Shown piece by piece: positions 8,888 through 18,939 of a DNA stretch of 64,000 nt (within the stretch, counting starts at the first letter, position 1; the number at the start of each line of letters is the position of its first letter). The notes beneath the pieces were generated by a model that saw only the letters and a list, made by a program, of their open reading frames with translations, was not told the DNA's origin and ran no database searches. Location: NCBI GenBank assembly GCA_000949895.1, contig JWIT01000003.1:62001-126000 (forward strand), in the 5' to 3' direction. The DNA is from Agrobacterium arsenijevicii. Lineage in GTDB: Bacteria > Pseudomonadota > Alphaproteobacteria > Rhizobiales > Rhizobiaceae. A program made the position numbers and the translations under genes.

Positions 8888-9841
8888 ATGATTTTGGAGA
8901 AGGGTTCGCGCGGTAGCGCGGTGCAGGCGATACAGGAAATACTGAATTTCCTGCATTTTGCGGGGCGTAAATCGGCCTCGGCAGACTTTGACAGTCTTGA
9001 GACGGACGGCATCTTCGGTGCCGATACAGAAGAAGCGGTACTCTCTTTTCAGGCAGACAGCGGCCTTTACGAGGACGGTCGTGTTGGGCCGGTGACGCTC
9101 GCCGCATTGGAAAAAGCGTTCGAGACACGGCAGCGTGAATTGTCGTCACCGCTTTCGCTCGGAACGCCCGCGGGCTACAGCCTAGAGAGTTGCGCCACAG
9201 ACGGCTTCAAGTTCGGTAAAGACAACGGTTATCGACAGGTCAGACTGCGTAACGATGTTATGTCCGCTTACGGGCAGGTCAGTGATGAGGTGCATCGCCA
9301 GGGCGGATTGATGACATCCTCCGGCGGCATCCGGATTCTGGAGGCGGCGGTCAACAAGAACCGCAGCGCCACTTCGTTCCACTATTCCGGCCGGGCGCTT
9401 GATCTCTTCATCTGGAGCGGCATGCAGGATCCGGCAGCGGATGCATACGTGGTTCAGCGGGTGAGCGAGCGGCGTTACAATGTTTACGCCCGCTGCTGGC
9501 AGGAGAGGGCCGAAAAAGGCGCGCTGCCGCCTCAGCAGACGATTACGGATGTCGTGACCAACAAGAACCGGAGCAAGGGCGTGCCGGTCACCGACCATTT
9601 CCTCGACCTGACGGCGCTTTTTGCCAAGAACGGCTTCAAGCCGATCCGGGCGCGCGCTGCCTTCGAGAAAGGCGGCGATTATCTCGGCGCCGAATGGTGG
9701 CACTTCCAATGGGAAGTCGGCCTCGTTCCCGGGGTGTCGACCTTTGGTGCTGAATTGCAGAAGATCTATCCCAAGTCCGCTCTGGTCAATTCGCCGCCCT
9801 GGGCCTATCGGGATTACGTCTGGCAACAGGACTGGTTTTAA
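8888..9841 (+). CDS. Peptidoglycan-binding / M15-type metallopeptidase, no signal peptide
   Basis: 317-residue predicted cell-wall hydrolase. Residues 3-75 form a PG_binding_1 domain (KGSRGSAVQAIQEILN, DGIFGADTEEAVLSFQ, GRVGPVTLAAL). From about residue 130 a D-Ala-D-Ala carboxypeptidase/VanY-like M15 domain shows zinc-site residues: SFHYSGRALDLF (H165, D172) and AEWWHF (E269, H272). No signal peptide, lipobox or membrane segment is visible, so export needs another route: a secretion machine, holin or lysis. There are no phage genes nearby. It is preceded by an AT-rich 137-base gap and faces the omptin gene. Specificity (D,D- versus L,D-cleavage) cannot be told from sequence. Confidence 0.8.
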   Translation: MILEKGSRGSAVQAIQEILNFLHFAGRKSASADFDSLETDGIFGADTEEAVLSFQADSGLYEDGRVGPVTLAALEKAFETRQRELSSPLSLGTPAGYSLESCATDGFKFGKDNGYRQVRLRNDVMSAYGQVSDEVHRQGGLMTSSGGIRILEAAVNKNRSATSFHYSGRALDLFIWSGMQDPAADAYVVQRVSERRYNVYARCWQERAEKGALPPQQTITDVVTNKNRSKGVPVTDHFLDLTALFAKNGFKPIRARAAFEKGGDYLGAEWWHFQWEVGLVPGVSTFGAELQKIYPKSALVNSPPWAYRDYVWQQDWF

Positions 9842-9929
9842 GGGCTGACAGTTGAGGCATGCCCGATAATGGAAGCCACGCCTTTTTTGAGGCGCGGCCG
9901 TTTTCAAGAACGGCGGGCTGCGCGCGGCA

Positions 9930-10865
9930 TCAGAACTTCCCCTTGACGCCAGCTCCCACGAAAATCGACTGCAAGTCGCCGCCGCCGGCATTTTTTTCCG
10001 AGGAGAGGTTTCCGGCGCCGGCACCGCTATAGTGGGTGTCTCCGCGTCCGAGGCTGGTATATTCGTAAGAGCCGTCGAGATAGATTGAGGCGTTCTCGGT
10101 CAGGTCATAGGCAACGCCCGCCTTTACCCCGAACATGCCGGCAACGTCGAATTTGTCGGTGAAGCGCATGTCGCGCAGCCAATGGTCGTCCGTCGCCTTG
10201 GCAAAAACCATCGCGCCGCCCTCTAGGCCGGCATTGAGCGACCAGTTGCCGAACCTCTGGCCACCGGTCAGGTTGCCGTAGAAAACCGGGATTTGCTGGC
10301 GATATGTAATGACTTTTTCGCCGTCAGCGAAATCAATACGGCGATCTCTTAAGGATGAAGCGCTGTAAATGAAACTGCCGCCGTTGGCAGTCCATTGCAC
10401 ATCCGTATAGCGGAAACCAACGCCTGCGCTCAGATATTGCTGTGGATCGTCCAGCAAACTGCGATTGAGTTCCAGTCCGCCCGAGAAATAGTGGTCCAGC
10501 TGGGTATCTTCGTGCTGGGAGCGGCTGGCCCAATTGTTCTTCGAGCTGTCACGGGAAAATGGTCGATACCAATCATAGTCGGTCATGTAGCCATCGCCTT
10601 CGAAGCCGACACGGCCTTCCACCTTCACCCGCCAGCCGGGCGCAAGCTCGAGCCCGAGCGAGCCGCGCAGCGCCATGGCGTTCTTCGTTTCCCATTCGAG
10701 TTCGCTCAGTTTGCGATTGCCGATATGGACTGTTTCCGTCGCCCGCAGATTGAGAACGCCTGCATCCAGCGACGCGGTAATGCCGCTTTGCTCGGCGGCG
10801 AGCGGCAGGCTGGTGCTCAGCAACAGCAGGGCCGAAAGCGGCAGGGAAAATCTCGAAAACAGCAT
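9930..10865 (-). CDS. Omptin-family outer membrane aspartate protease
   Basis: 311-residue ten-stranded outer membrane protease resembling OmpT/Pla. A signal peptide ends near LPLAA-EQS (about residue 24). Catalytic Asp pair: MTDYDW with D96 and D98 (OmpT D83/D85). Catalytic dyad: ATDDHW with D226 and H228 (OmpT D210/H212). Other omptin hallmarks are SQHEDTQLDHYFSGG, NGGSFIYS, DGEKVITYRQ and a terminal GAGVKGKF ending in Phe. All four active residues are kept, so I expect activity; known omptins need rough LPS and cut between basic residues. An AGGAG lies six bases before the ATG. It is convergent with the M15 gene. Confidence 0.88.
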   Translation of the reverse strand: MLFSRFSLPLSALLLLSTSLPLAAEQSGITASLDAGVLNLRATETVHIGNRKLSELEWETKNAMALRGSLGLELAPGWRVKVEGRVGFEGDGYMTDYDWYRPFSRDSSKNNWASRSQHEDTQLDHYFSGGLELNRSLLDDPQQYLSAGVGFRYTDVQWTANGGSFIYSASSLRDRRIDFADGEKVITYRQQIPVFYGNLTGGQRFGNWSLNAGLEGGAMVFAKATDDHWLRDMRFTDKFDVAGMFGVKAGVAYDLTENASIYLDGSYEYTSLGRGDTHYSGAGAGNLSSEKNAGGGDLQSIFVGAGVKGKF

Positions 10866-10998
10866 AATCACTCCTGAATGACCGGAGGGCCCGAAATGTG
10901 GGCCACTGCGCGCATTAGAGGTGATTATGGTAAACTTTTGGTTTATTTTACAGGAAATACCACTTTAAGTATTTTTTTATACTTTAGGTATTTCTTTA

Positions 10999-11673
10999 TC
11001 AGTCAGCGGAAATCAGGTTTGAATACTCAGATTTACTTGTGTCGTTGCTGGAAATGGTTTTGCCACCTTCCATCCGCACCTTGCCTTCAGCAAGTTGCTT
11101 GAGGGCCAGCGGATAAAGCTGATGTTCGACAGTCAATAGCCGCGCCGCCAGCGTCTCGGCCGTGTCGTCGGAAAGAACCGGCACCGCGCCCTGCGCGATC
11201 GTCGGGCCTTCGTCCATGCCTTCGGTGACGAAATGCACGGTGCAGCCGGAAATCTTCATGCCGCTGTCGATGGCGCGCTGATGGGTATGCAGGCCGGGGA
11301 AAAGCGGCAGCAGGGAAGGGTGGATATTGATGATGCGGCCTTCATAGGGGGCAATGAAATCCCCCGAGATCAGCCGCATGTAACCCGCAAGGCAGATGAT
11401 ATCGGGTGCAATCTCGCCAAGTGCGGCCAGAATGGCGCCCTCATGCTCGGCCTTGCTGGCATAGGTCTTGCGCTCGAAAACCAGCGTCGGAATACCGAAA
11501 TCCCGCGCCTTCTCCAGCCCGCCAGCTGACGCCTTGTCCGAAATCACGCAGACGATTTCAGCCGGAAACTCCGGCGCCTGACAGGCCCTGGCCAGCGACA
11601 CCATATTGGAGCCGCCGCCGGAGATGAAAACGACGACGCGTTTGCGGCCAGACGAGAAGGCAGCGCTCATCAT
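10999..11673 (-). CDS. purN: Phosphoribosylglycinamide formyltransferase PurN
   Basis: Transfers formyl from 10-formyl-THF to GAR in purine synthesis. 224 residues. [12 protein letters not shown] is the nucleotide-binding P-loop near the N-terminus. [25 protein letters not shown] (catalytic Asn and His) and [15 protein letters not shown] (catalytic Asp) are all present. The C-terminal tail of about 25 polar residues ([14 protein letters not shown]...) is longer than in E. coli. Its start overlaps the purM stop (ATGATGA), so purMN is a translationally coupled operon. The 127 bases downstream, up to the omptin start, are unusually A/T-rich. Confidence 0.96.
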   Translation of the reverse strand: MMSAAFSSGRKRVVVFISGGGSNMVSLARACQAPEFPAEIVCVISDKASAGGLEKARDFGIPTLVFERKTYASKAEHEGAILAALGEIAPDIICLAGYMRLISGDFIAPYEGRIINIHPSLLPLFPGLHTHQRAIDSGMKISGCTVHFVTEGMDEGPTIAQGAVPVLSDDTAETLAARLLTVEHQLYPLALKQLAEGKVRMEGGKTISSNDTSKSEYSNLISAD

Positions 11674-12743
11674 AGGCCGAGAGTGCCCTTGTAGATCGTG
11701 CCGTGCGCGCCCTCTTCGCGGGCGACCATGCGGCCGAGCGGGAAAACGGTCTCACCTTCGGCCGTCAGGGCGTCGGTGACCTTGCCGGCATTTTCAGCCG
11801 AAACGACGACGATCATGCCGACGCCGCAATTGAAGGTGCGCAGCATTTCCTTAGGCTCGACGCCGCCGGTTTTTGCAAGCCACGAGAACACGGCCGGAAC
11901 CTCGATCGCGTCGAGATCGATCTCGGCGGCGAGGTGCTTGGGCAGAACGCGCGGAATATTCTCCGGGAAACCGCCGCCGGTGATGTGTGCCAGCGCCTTC
12001 AGCGCGCCGGTTTCGCGGATCGCCTTCAAAAGCGGCTTCACATAGATGCGGGTCGGCGTCAGCAGCGCTTCGCCGAGCTTCTTTCCATCGGCGAAGGGGG
12101 CTGGGGCATCCCAGTCGAGGCCGGAGACCGAAACGATCTTGCGTACCAGCGAGAAGCCGTTGGAGTGAACGCCGGAGGAAGAAAGCCCGAGAATGACGTC
12201 GCCTTCGGAAATATCGCCGGCGGGCAGAAGCTGGCCGCGTTCGGCAGCACCCACGGCAAAGCCAGCGAGATCGTAGTCGCCATCGGAATACATGCCGGGC
12301 ATTTCGGCGGTTTCGCCACCGATCAGCGCACAGCCGGATTCGCGGCAACCGGCGGCAATGCCGGAAACGATGGCTGCACCCTGGTCGGGGTCCAGCTTGC
12401 CGGTCGCGAAATAATCGAGGAAGAACAGCGGTTCTGCGCCCTGGACGACGAGATCGTTGACGCACATGGCGACGAGGTCGATGCCGACGGTGTCATGGTA
12501 GTCAGCGTCGATGGCGATCTTCAGCTTGGTGCCGACACCGTCATTGGCGGCCACTAGAACCGGGTCGGTGAAGCCAGCCGCCTTCAGATCGAACAGGCCG
12601 CCGAAGCCGCCGATTTCGCCATCCGCACCGGGACGACGCGTCGAGCGCACCGCCGGTTTGATCTTCTCGACCATCAGATTGCCGGCGTCGATATCCACAC
12701 CTGCATCACTATAGGTAAGACCGTTCTTGCCCGACTGGCTCAT
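11670..12743 (-). CDS. purM: Phosphoribosylformylglycinamidine cyclo-ligase PurM (AIR synthetase)
   Basis: ATP-dependent ring closure of FGAM to AIR in purine synthesis. 357 residues, normal length. Visible PurM motifs are [93 protein letters not shown] and [11 protein letters not shown]. It is the first gene of purMN, transcribed away from perM across a 295-base divergent region (12744-13038) with no credible gene in it and presumably both promoters. Further ATG codons upstream in frame give an unrelated low-complexity extension and are rejected. Confidence 0.96.
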   Translation of the reverse strand: MSQSGKNGLTYSDAGVDIDAGNLMVEKIKPAVRSTRRPGADGEIGGFGGLFDLKAAGFTDPVLVAANDGVGTKLKIAIDADYHDTVGIDLVAMCVNDLVVQGAEPLFFLDYFATGKLDPDQGAAIVSGIAAGCRESGCALIGGETAEMPGMYSDGDYDLAGFAVGAAERGQLLPAGDISEGDVILGLSSSGVHSNGFSLVRKIVSVSGLDWDAPAPFADGKKLGEALLTPTRIYVKPLLKAIRETGALKALAHITGGGFPENIPRVLPKHLAAEIDLDAIEVPAVFSWLAKTGGVEPKEMLRTFNCGVGMIVVVSAENAGKVTDALTAEGETVFPLGRMVAREEGAHGTIYKGTLGL

Positions 12744-13038
12744 GGCTCTCGTCTCCGCTGGTTCCTTTGGCGTCGCCATTCGCACGGGACGGGGCCTGAT
12801 GCAAGGGTTTGAGTGGCAAAGGCTCCGGTTTTTAACGGCTTTACGACGGTTTGATGCTTTGTTCGCTTCGTGTCTCTTTGTGGTGATGTGTCCAGCTGAG
12901 ACTCGGAAACTCTTCCCCGTCGCGCTTCCCCGGGCAACCCCTGTTGACCGCTGCCGGGCCACCGGCCTTGACCATGTGCATATGCACATCCTATCTCCAT
13001 GATGGGCGATGACGGCACGGCGACAAGAGGATGAACGG

Positions 13039-14178
13039 ATGCAACCCCATGTGAGTGGTATGAACCTGCGCCGACAGGTGTTTTTCTGGATCGGCGTGCT
13101 CGCCGTCTTTGTCCTTTTCCTGATGGTCTTCAGCTCCATTCTGCTGCCTTTCGTGGCGGGCATGGCGCTTGCCTATTTTCTCGATCCGGTGGCCGACTGG
13201 CTGGAACGGCGCGGCCTCAGCCGGTTGATGGCAACCGTCGTCATCCTCGTCTCCTTCGTGCTGATTTTTGCGCTGTCGCTCATCATCATCATTCCGCTGA
13301 TCGCCGCCCAGGCCTCGGAATTCATCACGCGCATCCCGCAATATATCTCGTCGTTGCAGCAGCTTATCGCCGGTGCGGATACCAACCTCCTGCCGGATTG
13401 GGTGAGCAACCAGATCGACGCCGTGAAGGAGAATTTCTCCAAGCTGCTGACCGAAGGCGCAGGCTTCATCGGCACGCTTTTGACGCAGATATGGAATTCC
13501 GGCAAGTCGCTGGTCGATGTCATGTCGCTGCTGGTCGTCACGCCCGTCGTCGCCTTCTACCTACTGCTCGACTGGGATCGGATGATCGACAAGGTCGATA
13601 GCTGGATACCACGCGATTACGTGCATACCGTTCGCCAGATCGCCCGCGAGATGGACAAGACGATCGCCGGTTTCGTGCGCGGGCAGGGGTCGCTCTGCCT
13701 CATTCTGGGCGTGTATTATGCCGTTGGCCTGTCGCTCGTCGGGCTTAATTTCGGGTTGCTGATCGGCCTTTTCTCCGGCCTCATCAGCTTCATCCCCTAT
13801 ATCGGCTCCATGGTCGGTCTCATCCTCGCTGTCGGTGTCGCCATCGTGCAGTTCTGGCCGGACTATATCTATGTGTTCCTGACGCTCGCCGTGTTCTTTT
13901 CCGGCCAGTTCATCGAAGGCAACATCCTGCAGCCAAAGCTTGTCGGCAAAAGCGTCGGCCTGCATCCGGTGTGGCTGATGTTCGCCCTGTTCGCCTTCGG
14001 CGCCCTTTTCGGTTTCGTTGGCCTTATGATCGCCGTGCCGGCGGCAGCTGCCGTTGGCGTGCTTGTCCGCTTTGCATTGTCGCGGTATCTTGAAAGCGAT
14101 CTTTACCATGGGCACGCCGCCAACCTTCCCTGGGAAGAACAGGAAACCTCCTCCGGCAAGGTTGACTCTCAGGGCTGA
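13039..14178 (+). CDS. AI-2E/PerM family membrane transporter
   Basis: About 379 residues, with an N-terminal pair of membrane helices ([20 protein letters not shown]), a third at about 60-85, a soluble amphipathic region (about 90-150), then five or more helices. [34 protein letters not shown] and [20 protein letters not shown] are signatures of the AI-2 exporter/PerM family. Substrate is not predictable: family members include TqsA and sodium/proton exchangers. Start ATG is preceded by AAGAGG. It ends two bases before hda; the same arrangement occurs in many alphaproteobacteria, which suggests one transcript perM-hda-ppk-ppx. Confidence 0.85.
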   Translation: MQPHVSGMNLRRQVFFWIGVLAVFVLFLMVFSSILLPFVAGMALAYFLDPVADWLERRGLSRLMATVVILVSFVLIFALSLIIIIPLIAAQASEFITRIPQYISSLQQLIAGADTNLLPDWVSNQIDAVKENFSKLLTEGAGFIGTLLTQIWNSGKSLVDVMSLLVVTPVVAFYLLLDWDRMIDKVDSWIPRDYVHTVRQIAREMDKTIAGFVRGQGSLCLILGVYYAVGLSLVGLNFGLLIGLFSGLISFIPYIGSMVGLILAVGVAIVQFWPDYIYVFLTLAVFFSGQFIEGNILQPKLVGKSVGLHPVWLMFALFAFGALFGFVGLMIAVPAAAAVGVLVRFALSRYLESDLYHGHAANLPWEEQETSSGKVDSQG

Positions 14179-14180
14179 CG

Positions 14181-14909
14181 ATGACTGACCAAATCAAAAC
14201 CGACAACGCCCGGTCGAAGGCCGAGCAGCTGCCGCTCGCATTCTCGCACCAGTCCGCTTCCGGCAGGGACGACCTTCTCGTATCCGCCTCGCTTGAAGCG
14301 GCCGTCAGCCTTGTGGATGAATGGCCGAACTGGCCATCGCCCGTGGTGGTTCTGGCCGGGCCGCCGGGTTCGGGAAAATCGCATCTCGCCAACATCTGGA
14401 AAAACATCAGCAGCGCGCGGGACATCCACCCGCAGGCAGGTGCGGGCGCTGCGCGTCTTGCCGAAACCGGACCGGTTCTGTTCGAGGATGCCGACCGCCG
14501 CGGTTTCGACGACACCGAACTCTTCCATGTCATCAACAGCGTGCGCCAGCACGGCACCACGCTTTTGATGACGAGCCGGCAATGGCCGGCCGCGTGGCCC
14601 GTGACGTTGCCCGATCTGCGCTCACGCCTGAAAGCCGTGACGGTGGTGGAGACCGGGGAGCCGGATGAGGGGCTTCTGGCACAGGTGCTGGTGAAACTCT
14701 TCGCCGACCGGCAGCTTTATATGGATGACAAACTCATAGGCTACATCGTCAACAGAATGGAGCGTTCGCTCGATACGGCGCAGACGATCGTGGACCGGAT
14801 CGACAGGCTGGCTTTGGCGCGTGGAACGAGGATAACCCGTCCTTTGGCGGCGGAAGTCCTCAACACGATGGGCGACGGAACACCGGGTGACGGGCTGGAG
14901 GTCGATTGA
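14181..14909 (+). CDS. hdaA: HdaA, DnaA-inactivating AAA+ regulator
   Basis: Regulatory inactivator of DnaA: it binds the DNA-loaded beta clamp and stimulates DnaA-ATP hydrolysis. 242 residues. The clamp-binding peptide QLPLAF sits at residues 16-21. The DnaA-like AAA+ domain has Walker [10 protein letters not shown], a Walker B-like FEDADR and an arginine-finger region around [10 protein letters not shown]-terminal helical lid follows, and there is no DnaA domain IV, which separates it from DnaA itself. It follows perM by two bases and runs into ppk. Confidence 0.88.
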   Translation: MTDQIKTDNARSKAEQLPLAFSHQSASGRDDLLVSASLEAAVSLVDEWPNWPSPVVVLAGPPGSGKSHLANIWKNISSARDIHPQAGAGAARLAETGPVLFEDADRRGFDDTELFHVINSVRQHGTTLLMTSRQWPAAWPVTLPDLRSRLKAVTVVETGEPDEGLLAQVLVKLFADRQLYMDDKLIGYIVNRMERSLDTAQTIVDRIDRLALARGTRITRPLAAEVLNTMGDGTPGDGLEVD

Positions 14910-14962
14910 CTGTCACAGTTCCGTCGTCAAACTGTTATACGGGCAAGAAGGACGATCACGGG

Positions 14963-17206
14963 ATGCAGCAGGATCACGGGACGGAAGGTCAGGGGATGGA
15001 ACAGGACATGGACGCTATCGTGCAGGAAGACTTCAACAAGGTTCAGCCGGCGACCGAGGGCGATACCCTCTGGGACAGCCCCGCGCGTTTCGTCAACCGC
15101 GAATTCTCCTGGCTCCAGTTCAACCGCCGTGTTCTCGAAGAAACGCTGAATACGGATCACCCGCTGCTGGAGCGGCTGCGTTTCCTCTCCATCTCGGCTG
15201 CCAATCTCGATGAATTCTTCATGGTCCGCGTCGCCGGTCTTGAGGGCCAGGTGCGCCAGAAGATCACCGTCCGCACGCCTGATGGCAAGACGCCGGCCGA
15301 GCAGCTGGAAGACATCCTGAAGGAAATCGACAATCTGCAGATGGAGCAGCAGGCTTCGCTCGCCGTTCTGCAGCAATATCTTGCCAAGGAAGAAATCTTC
15401 ATCGTCCGGCCTGCCGCACTTTCCGAAGCGGATCGGACCTGGCTGGGCACCGAATTCGAAGAGCGTATCTTCCCGGTGCTGACGCCGCTGTCCATCGACC
15501 CTGCGCACCCGTTCCCCTTCATTCCGAACCTCGGCTTCTCGATGGGCCTGCAGCTCGACAGCGTCAACGGCCGCGAGCCGATGACGGCGCTGTTGCGTCT
15601 TCCCACCGCGCTCGACCGCTTCGTTCGTTTGCCGGATGAGAAAAACGCCATCCGCTACATCACGCTTGAAGATGTGGTCGGCCTGTTCATTCACCGGCTT
15701 TACCCGGGCTATACCGTCCGAGGCTTCGGCACGTTCCGCATCATCCGTGACAGCGATATCGAGGTGGAAGAAGAGGCGGAAGATCTGGTCCGTTTCTTCG
15801 AAAGCGCGCTGAAGCGCCGCCGCCGCGGTTCGGTGATCCGTATCGAGACCGACAGCGAAATGCCGCAATCGCTCCGTCAGTTCGTGGTGCACGAGCTTGG
15901 CGTTCCGGATAATCGCGTCGCCGTTCTGCCCGGCCTTCTGGCACTCAACACCATTTCGGAAATCGTCCGCGCGCCGCGCGACGACCTGAAATTCGAGCCT
16001 TACAACGCCCGTTTCCCCGAGCGTGTGCGCGAACATGCCGGCGATTGCCTCGCCGCCATCCGCGAAAAGGATATGGTGGTTCACCATCCCTATGAAAGCT
16101 TCGACGTGGTTGTGCAGTTCCTGTTGCAGGCTGCGCGCGACCCCGACGTGCTTGCCATCAAGCAGACGCTTTACCGCACCTCCAACGACAGCCCGATCGT
16201 TCGCGCGCTGATCGATGCTGCGGAAGCCGGTAAATCCGTGACCGCGCTGGTGGAACTGAAGGCGCGCTTCGACGAAGAGGCGAACATCCGCTGGGCGCGC
16301 GACCTCGAACGCGCCGGCGTGCAGGTCGTGTTCGGTTTCATCGAACTCAAGACCCACGCCAAGATGTCGATGGTGGTGCGCCGTGAAGACGGCAAGCTCA
16401 GAACCTATTGCCACCTCGGCACCGGCAACTATCACCCGATCACGGCCAAGATTTATACCGACCTTTCCTTCTTCACCTGCAACCCGAAGATCGCCCACGA
16501 CATGGCGAATATCTTCAATTTCATCACGGGTTACGGCGAACCGGAAGAGGGCATGAAGCTCGCCATTTCGCCCTATACGCTGCGTGCGCGCATCGTGAAG
16601 CACATCAACGAAGAGATCGAGCACGCCAAGCGCGGTGCGCCGGCGGCGATCTGGATGAAGATGAATTCGCTGGTCGACCCTGAAATCATCGATACGCTTT
16701 ACCGCGCCAGTGCTGCGGGCGTTGAGATCGATCTTGTCGTGCGCGGCATCTGCTGCCTGCGCCCGCAGGTGGCGGGTCTGTCGGACAATATCCGCGTCAA
16801 ATCGATCGTCGGCCGCTTCCTCGAACACAGCCGAATCTTCTGCTTTGGCAATGGTTTCGGTCTGCCATCCGACAAGGCGCTGGTCTATATCGGTTCGGCC
16901 GACATGATGCCGCGTAACCTCGATCGCCGTGTCGAAACGCTGGTACCGCTCACCAATCCAACCGTGCACGAGCAGGTTCTTTCACAGATTATGCTGGGCA
17001 ATCTCATTGACAACCAGCAGAGCTACGAGATACTTGCGGACGGAACGTCGAGGCGCATTGAGGTGCGTAAAGGCGAAGAACCGTTCAACGCGCAGCACTA
17101 TTTCATGACCAATCCCAGCCTTTCCGGACGTGGTGAAGCCCTGAAATCCAGTGCGCCCAAATTGATTGCCGGGTTGATTTCGTCCCGCAAGAAACAGGCT
17201 GAATGA
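14963..17206 (+). CDS. ppk: Polyphosphate kinase 1
   Basis: Reversible synthesis of polyphosphate from ATP, at the membrane or in the cytoplasm. About 747 residues. [18 protein letters not shown] and [20 protein letters not shown] start the N-terminal domain. [22 protein letters not shown] and [17 protein letters not shown] mark the core. The autophosphorylated His is in [15 protein letters not shown] and the second essential His in [15 protein letters not shown] further in-frame ATG at 14996 and a TTG overlapping the hda stop are alternative starts. It overlaps ppx by four bases. Together with hppA at 51.8 kb this gives polyphosphate and pyrophosphate handling, relevant to the acidocalcisomes reported in Agrobacterium. 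Confidence 0.96.
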   Translation: MQQDHGTEGQGMEQDMDAIVQEDFNKVQPATEGDTLWDSPARFVNREFSWLQFNRRVLEETLNTDHPLLERLRFLSISAANLDEFFMVRVAGLEGQVRQKITVRTPDGKTPAEQLEDILKEIDNLQMEQQASLAVLQQYLAKEEIFIVRPAALSEADRTWLGTEFEERIFPVLTPLSIDPAHPFPFIPNLGFSMGLQLDSVNGREPMTALLRLPTALDRFVRLPDEKNAIRYITLEDVVGLFIHRLYPGYTVRGFGTFRIIRDSDIEVEEEAEDLVRFFESALKRRRRGSVIRIETDSEMPQSLRQFVVHELGVPDNRVAVLPGLLALNTISEIVRAPRDDLKFEPYNARFPERVREHAGDCLAAIREKDMVVHHPYESFDVVVQFLLQAARDPDVLAIKQTLYRTSNDSPIVRALIDAAEAGKSVTALVELKARFDEEANIRWARDLERAGVQVVFGFIELKTHAKMSMVVRREDGKLRTYCHLGTGNYHPITAKIYTDLSFFTCNPKIAHDMANIFNFITGYGEPEEGMKLAISPYTLRARIVKHINEEIEHAKRGAPAAIWMKMNSLVDPEIIDTLYRASAAGVEIDLVVRGICCLRPQVAGLSDNIRVKSIVGRFLEHSRIFCFGNGFGLPSDKALVYIGSADMMPRNLDRRVETLVPLTNPTVHEQVLSQIMLGNLIDNQQSYEILADGTSRRIEVRKGEEPFNAQHYFMTNPSLSGRGEALKSSAPKLIAGLISSRKKQAE

Positions 17207-18726
17207 CTCGATCAGAAGCACAGGGGCGGCTGACCGGCCTTGCCCCCGTTTCCGTCATAGATATTGGTTCGAACTCCGTTCGTCTCGTCGTATATGAAGG
17301 TCTTTCCCGCGCGCCCGCCGTGCTGTTCAACGAAAAGGTCCTCTGCGGTCTCGGCAAGGGACTGGCCCTCACGGGCCGCATGCATGAGGAAGGCGTTAGC
17401 CGGGCTTTGATGGCCCTGCGTCGCTTCCATGCGCTTTCCGAGCAGGCACAGGCGCAAAAACTCTACGTGCTGGCGACAGCGGCAGCGCGTGAAGCGGAAA
17501 ATGGCCCGGATTTCATCCGCGAAGCGGAAGCGATTCTCGGCTGCGAGGTCGAGGTGCTTTCCGGGGAAAAGGAAGCGCTGTATTCCGCCTATGGCGTGAT
17601 CAGCGGGTTCCACGATCCTGACGGTATTGCCGGCGACCTGGGCGGCGGTTCGCTCGAACTCATCGACATCAAGGGCAAGAGCTGCGGCGAGGGCATCACC
17701 CTGCCGCTTGGCGGCCTTCGCCTGTCGGAGCAATCGGACGGCTCGCTGGAAAAAGCGACGACCATTGCCCGCAAGCACGTCAAATCCTTCGCAAAGCTGC
17801 TGGCAGCGGGCGAGGGGCGTACATTCTATGCCGTGGGCGGCACATGGCGAAACATCGCCAAGCTGCACATGGAAATCACCGGTTATCCGCTGCACATGAT
17901 GCAGGGTTATGAACTGCCGCTGGCGGAAATGCTGAACTTTCTGGAAGAAGTCATCGTCTCCAGGGACAGCAAGGATCCGGCATGGCAGGCGGTCTCCAAG
18001 AACCGCCGTTCGCTTCTGCCATTTGGCGCCATCGCCATGCGCGAAGTTCTAAAGGCGATGAAGCCTTCAACGATCGCCTTTTCGGCGCAGGGCGTGCGCG
18101 AAGGCTATCTTTATTCGCTGCTGACGGAAGCGGAGCGGGATACCGACCCGCTGCTGGTCACGGCAGACGAACTTGCCATTCTGCGTGCCCGTTCGCCCGA
18201 ACATGCGCGCGAACTGGCGGACTGGAGCGGCCGCACCTTTCCGGTCTTCGGCATCGAGGAGACGGAAGAGGAAAGCCGTTACCGGCAGGCGGCCTGCCTT
18301 CTCGCCGATATCAGCTGGCGCGCGCATCCGGACTATCGCGGTCTGCAGGCGCTTAACATCATCGCCCACTCCTCTTTCGTGGCGATCACCCATCCGGGCC
18401 GCGCCTATATCGCGCTTGCCAATTATTACCGCTTCGAAGGCCTGAACGACAACGGCACCACACAGCCGCTTGCCGCCATGGCGGGCGACCGCCTGCTGGA
18501 ACTCGGCAAGTTGCTCGGCGGCCTGCTGCGTGTGGTTTACCTCTTCTCGGCCTCGATGCCGGGTGTCGTCGATCACCTGAAATTCCGCAAATCCACCAAT
18601 CCGGATCTGGATCTGGAATTCGTGGTGCCGCACGCCTATTGCGACTTCGCCGGCGAGCGTCTGGATGGACGCTTGCAGCAACTGGCGAAGCTGACGGGCA
18701 AGCGGTTGGCGTTTGTGTTCGAATAA
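17203..18726 (+). CDS. ppx: Exopolyphosphatase / GppA-type phosphatase
   Basis: Releases orthophosphate from polyphosphate ends; relatives also act on pppGpp. 507 residues of the ASKHA fold: [16 protein letters not shown] (phosphate-1 loop), [15 protein letters not shown], the Glu-containing [14 protein letters not shown] and [13 protein letters not shown] (phosphate-2 loop). The C-terminal half (from about 310) is an HD-type domain with [17 protein letters not shown]. Its ATG overlaps the ppk stop (ATGA), so kinase and phosphatase are coupled in one operon. The dual domain length matches long Ppx (about 500) rather than short Ppx2. Confidence 0.93.
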   Translation: MTRSEAQGRLTGLAPVSVIDIGSNSVRLVVYEGLSRAPAVLFNEKVLCGLGKGLALTGRMHEEGVSRALMALRRFHALSEQAQAQKLYVLATAAAREAENGPDFIREAEAILGCEVEVLSGEKEALYSAYGVISGFHDPDGIAGDLGGGSLELIDIKGKSCGEGITLPLGGLRLSEQSDGSLEKATTIARKHVKSFAKLLAAGEGRTFYAVGGTWRNIAKLHMEITGYPLHMMQGYELPLAEMLNFLEEVIVSRDSKDPAWQAVSKNRRSLLPFGAIAMREVLKAMKPSTIAFSAQGVREGYLYSLLTEAERDTDPLLVTADELAILRARSPEHARELADWSGRTFPVFGIEETEEESRYRQAACLLADISWRAHPDYRGLQALNIIAHSSFVAITHPGRAYIALANYYRFEGLNDNGTTQPLAAMAGDRLLELGKLLGGLLRVVYLFSASMPGVVDHLKFRKSTNPDLDLEFVVPHAYCDFAGERLDGRLQQLAKLTGKRLAFVFE

Positions 18727-18754
18727 GACGGCCAAAATGGCCAGCCCGCAGCGT

Positions 18755-18777
18755 GGGTCGAGATAATCCCTCGACCC
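18755..18777 (+). terminator. Hairpin after ppx, candidate terminator
   Basis: Perfect 8-bp stem GGGTCGAG/CTCGACCC with a seven-base loop, 28 bases after the ppx stop. The T-run is weak (CTATTTCC), so termination may be inefficient or Rho-assisted. Confidence 0.5.
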
Positions 18778-18939
18778 CTATTTCCGGAGTTTCGGCTGCG
18801 CGCGGCAGGTGTCTCATGTCATTTGTAGTTAGATCATCGGCAACGTAACCGAAGGTTGATTTTTGTATTGCAACCAATGGAAGAAAGTTTAAGGTTAAAC
18901 ACAATACTTCACTGATTATCTCTTTTTTGGAGGCTTCTC

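Noticed and set aside
8888..9841. Prophage endolysin, hence a prophage remnant.
   Set aside because: No capsid, tail, integrase, holin or lysogeny genes are near; neighbours are chromosomal housekeeping genes.
12744..13008. N-terminal extension of purM through the divergent region.
   Set aside because: The extension is Arg/Pro-rich and unlike PurM; the ATG at 12743 gives the usual start and length.
14927..16969. 680-codon minus-strand frame opposite ppk; similar frames opposite aspS (26976-28337) and parC (35822-37771).
   Set aside because: Shadow frames of GC-rich genes; the sense strands encode complete essential enzymes.
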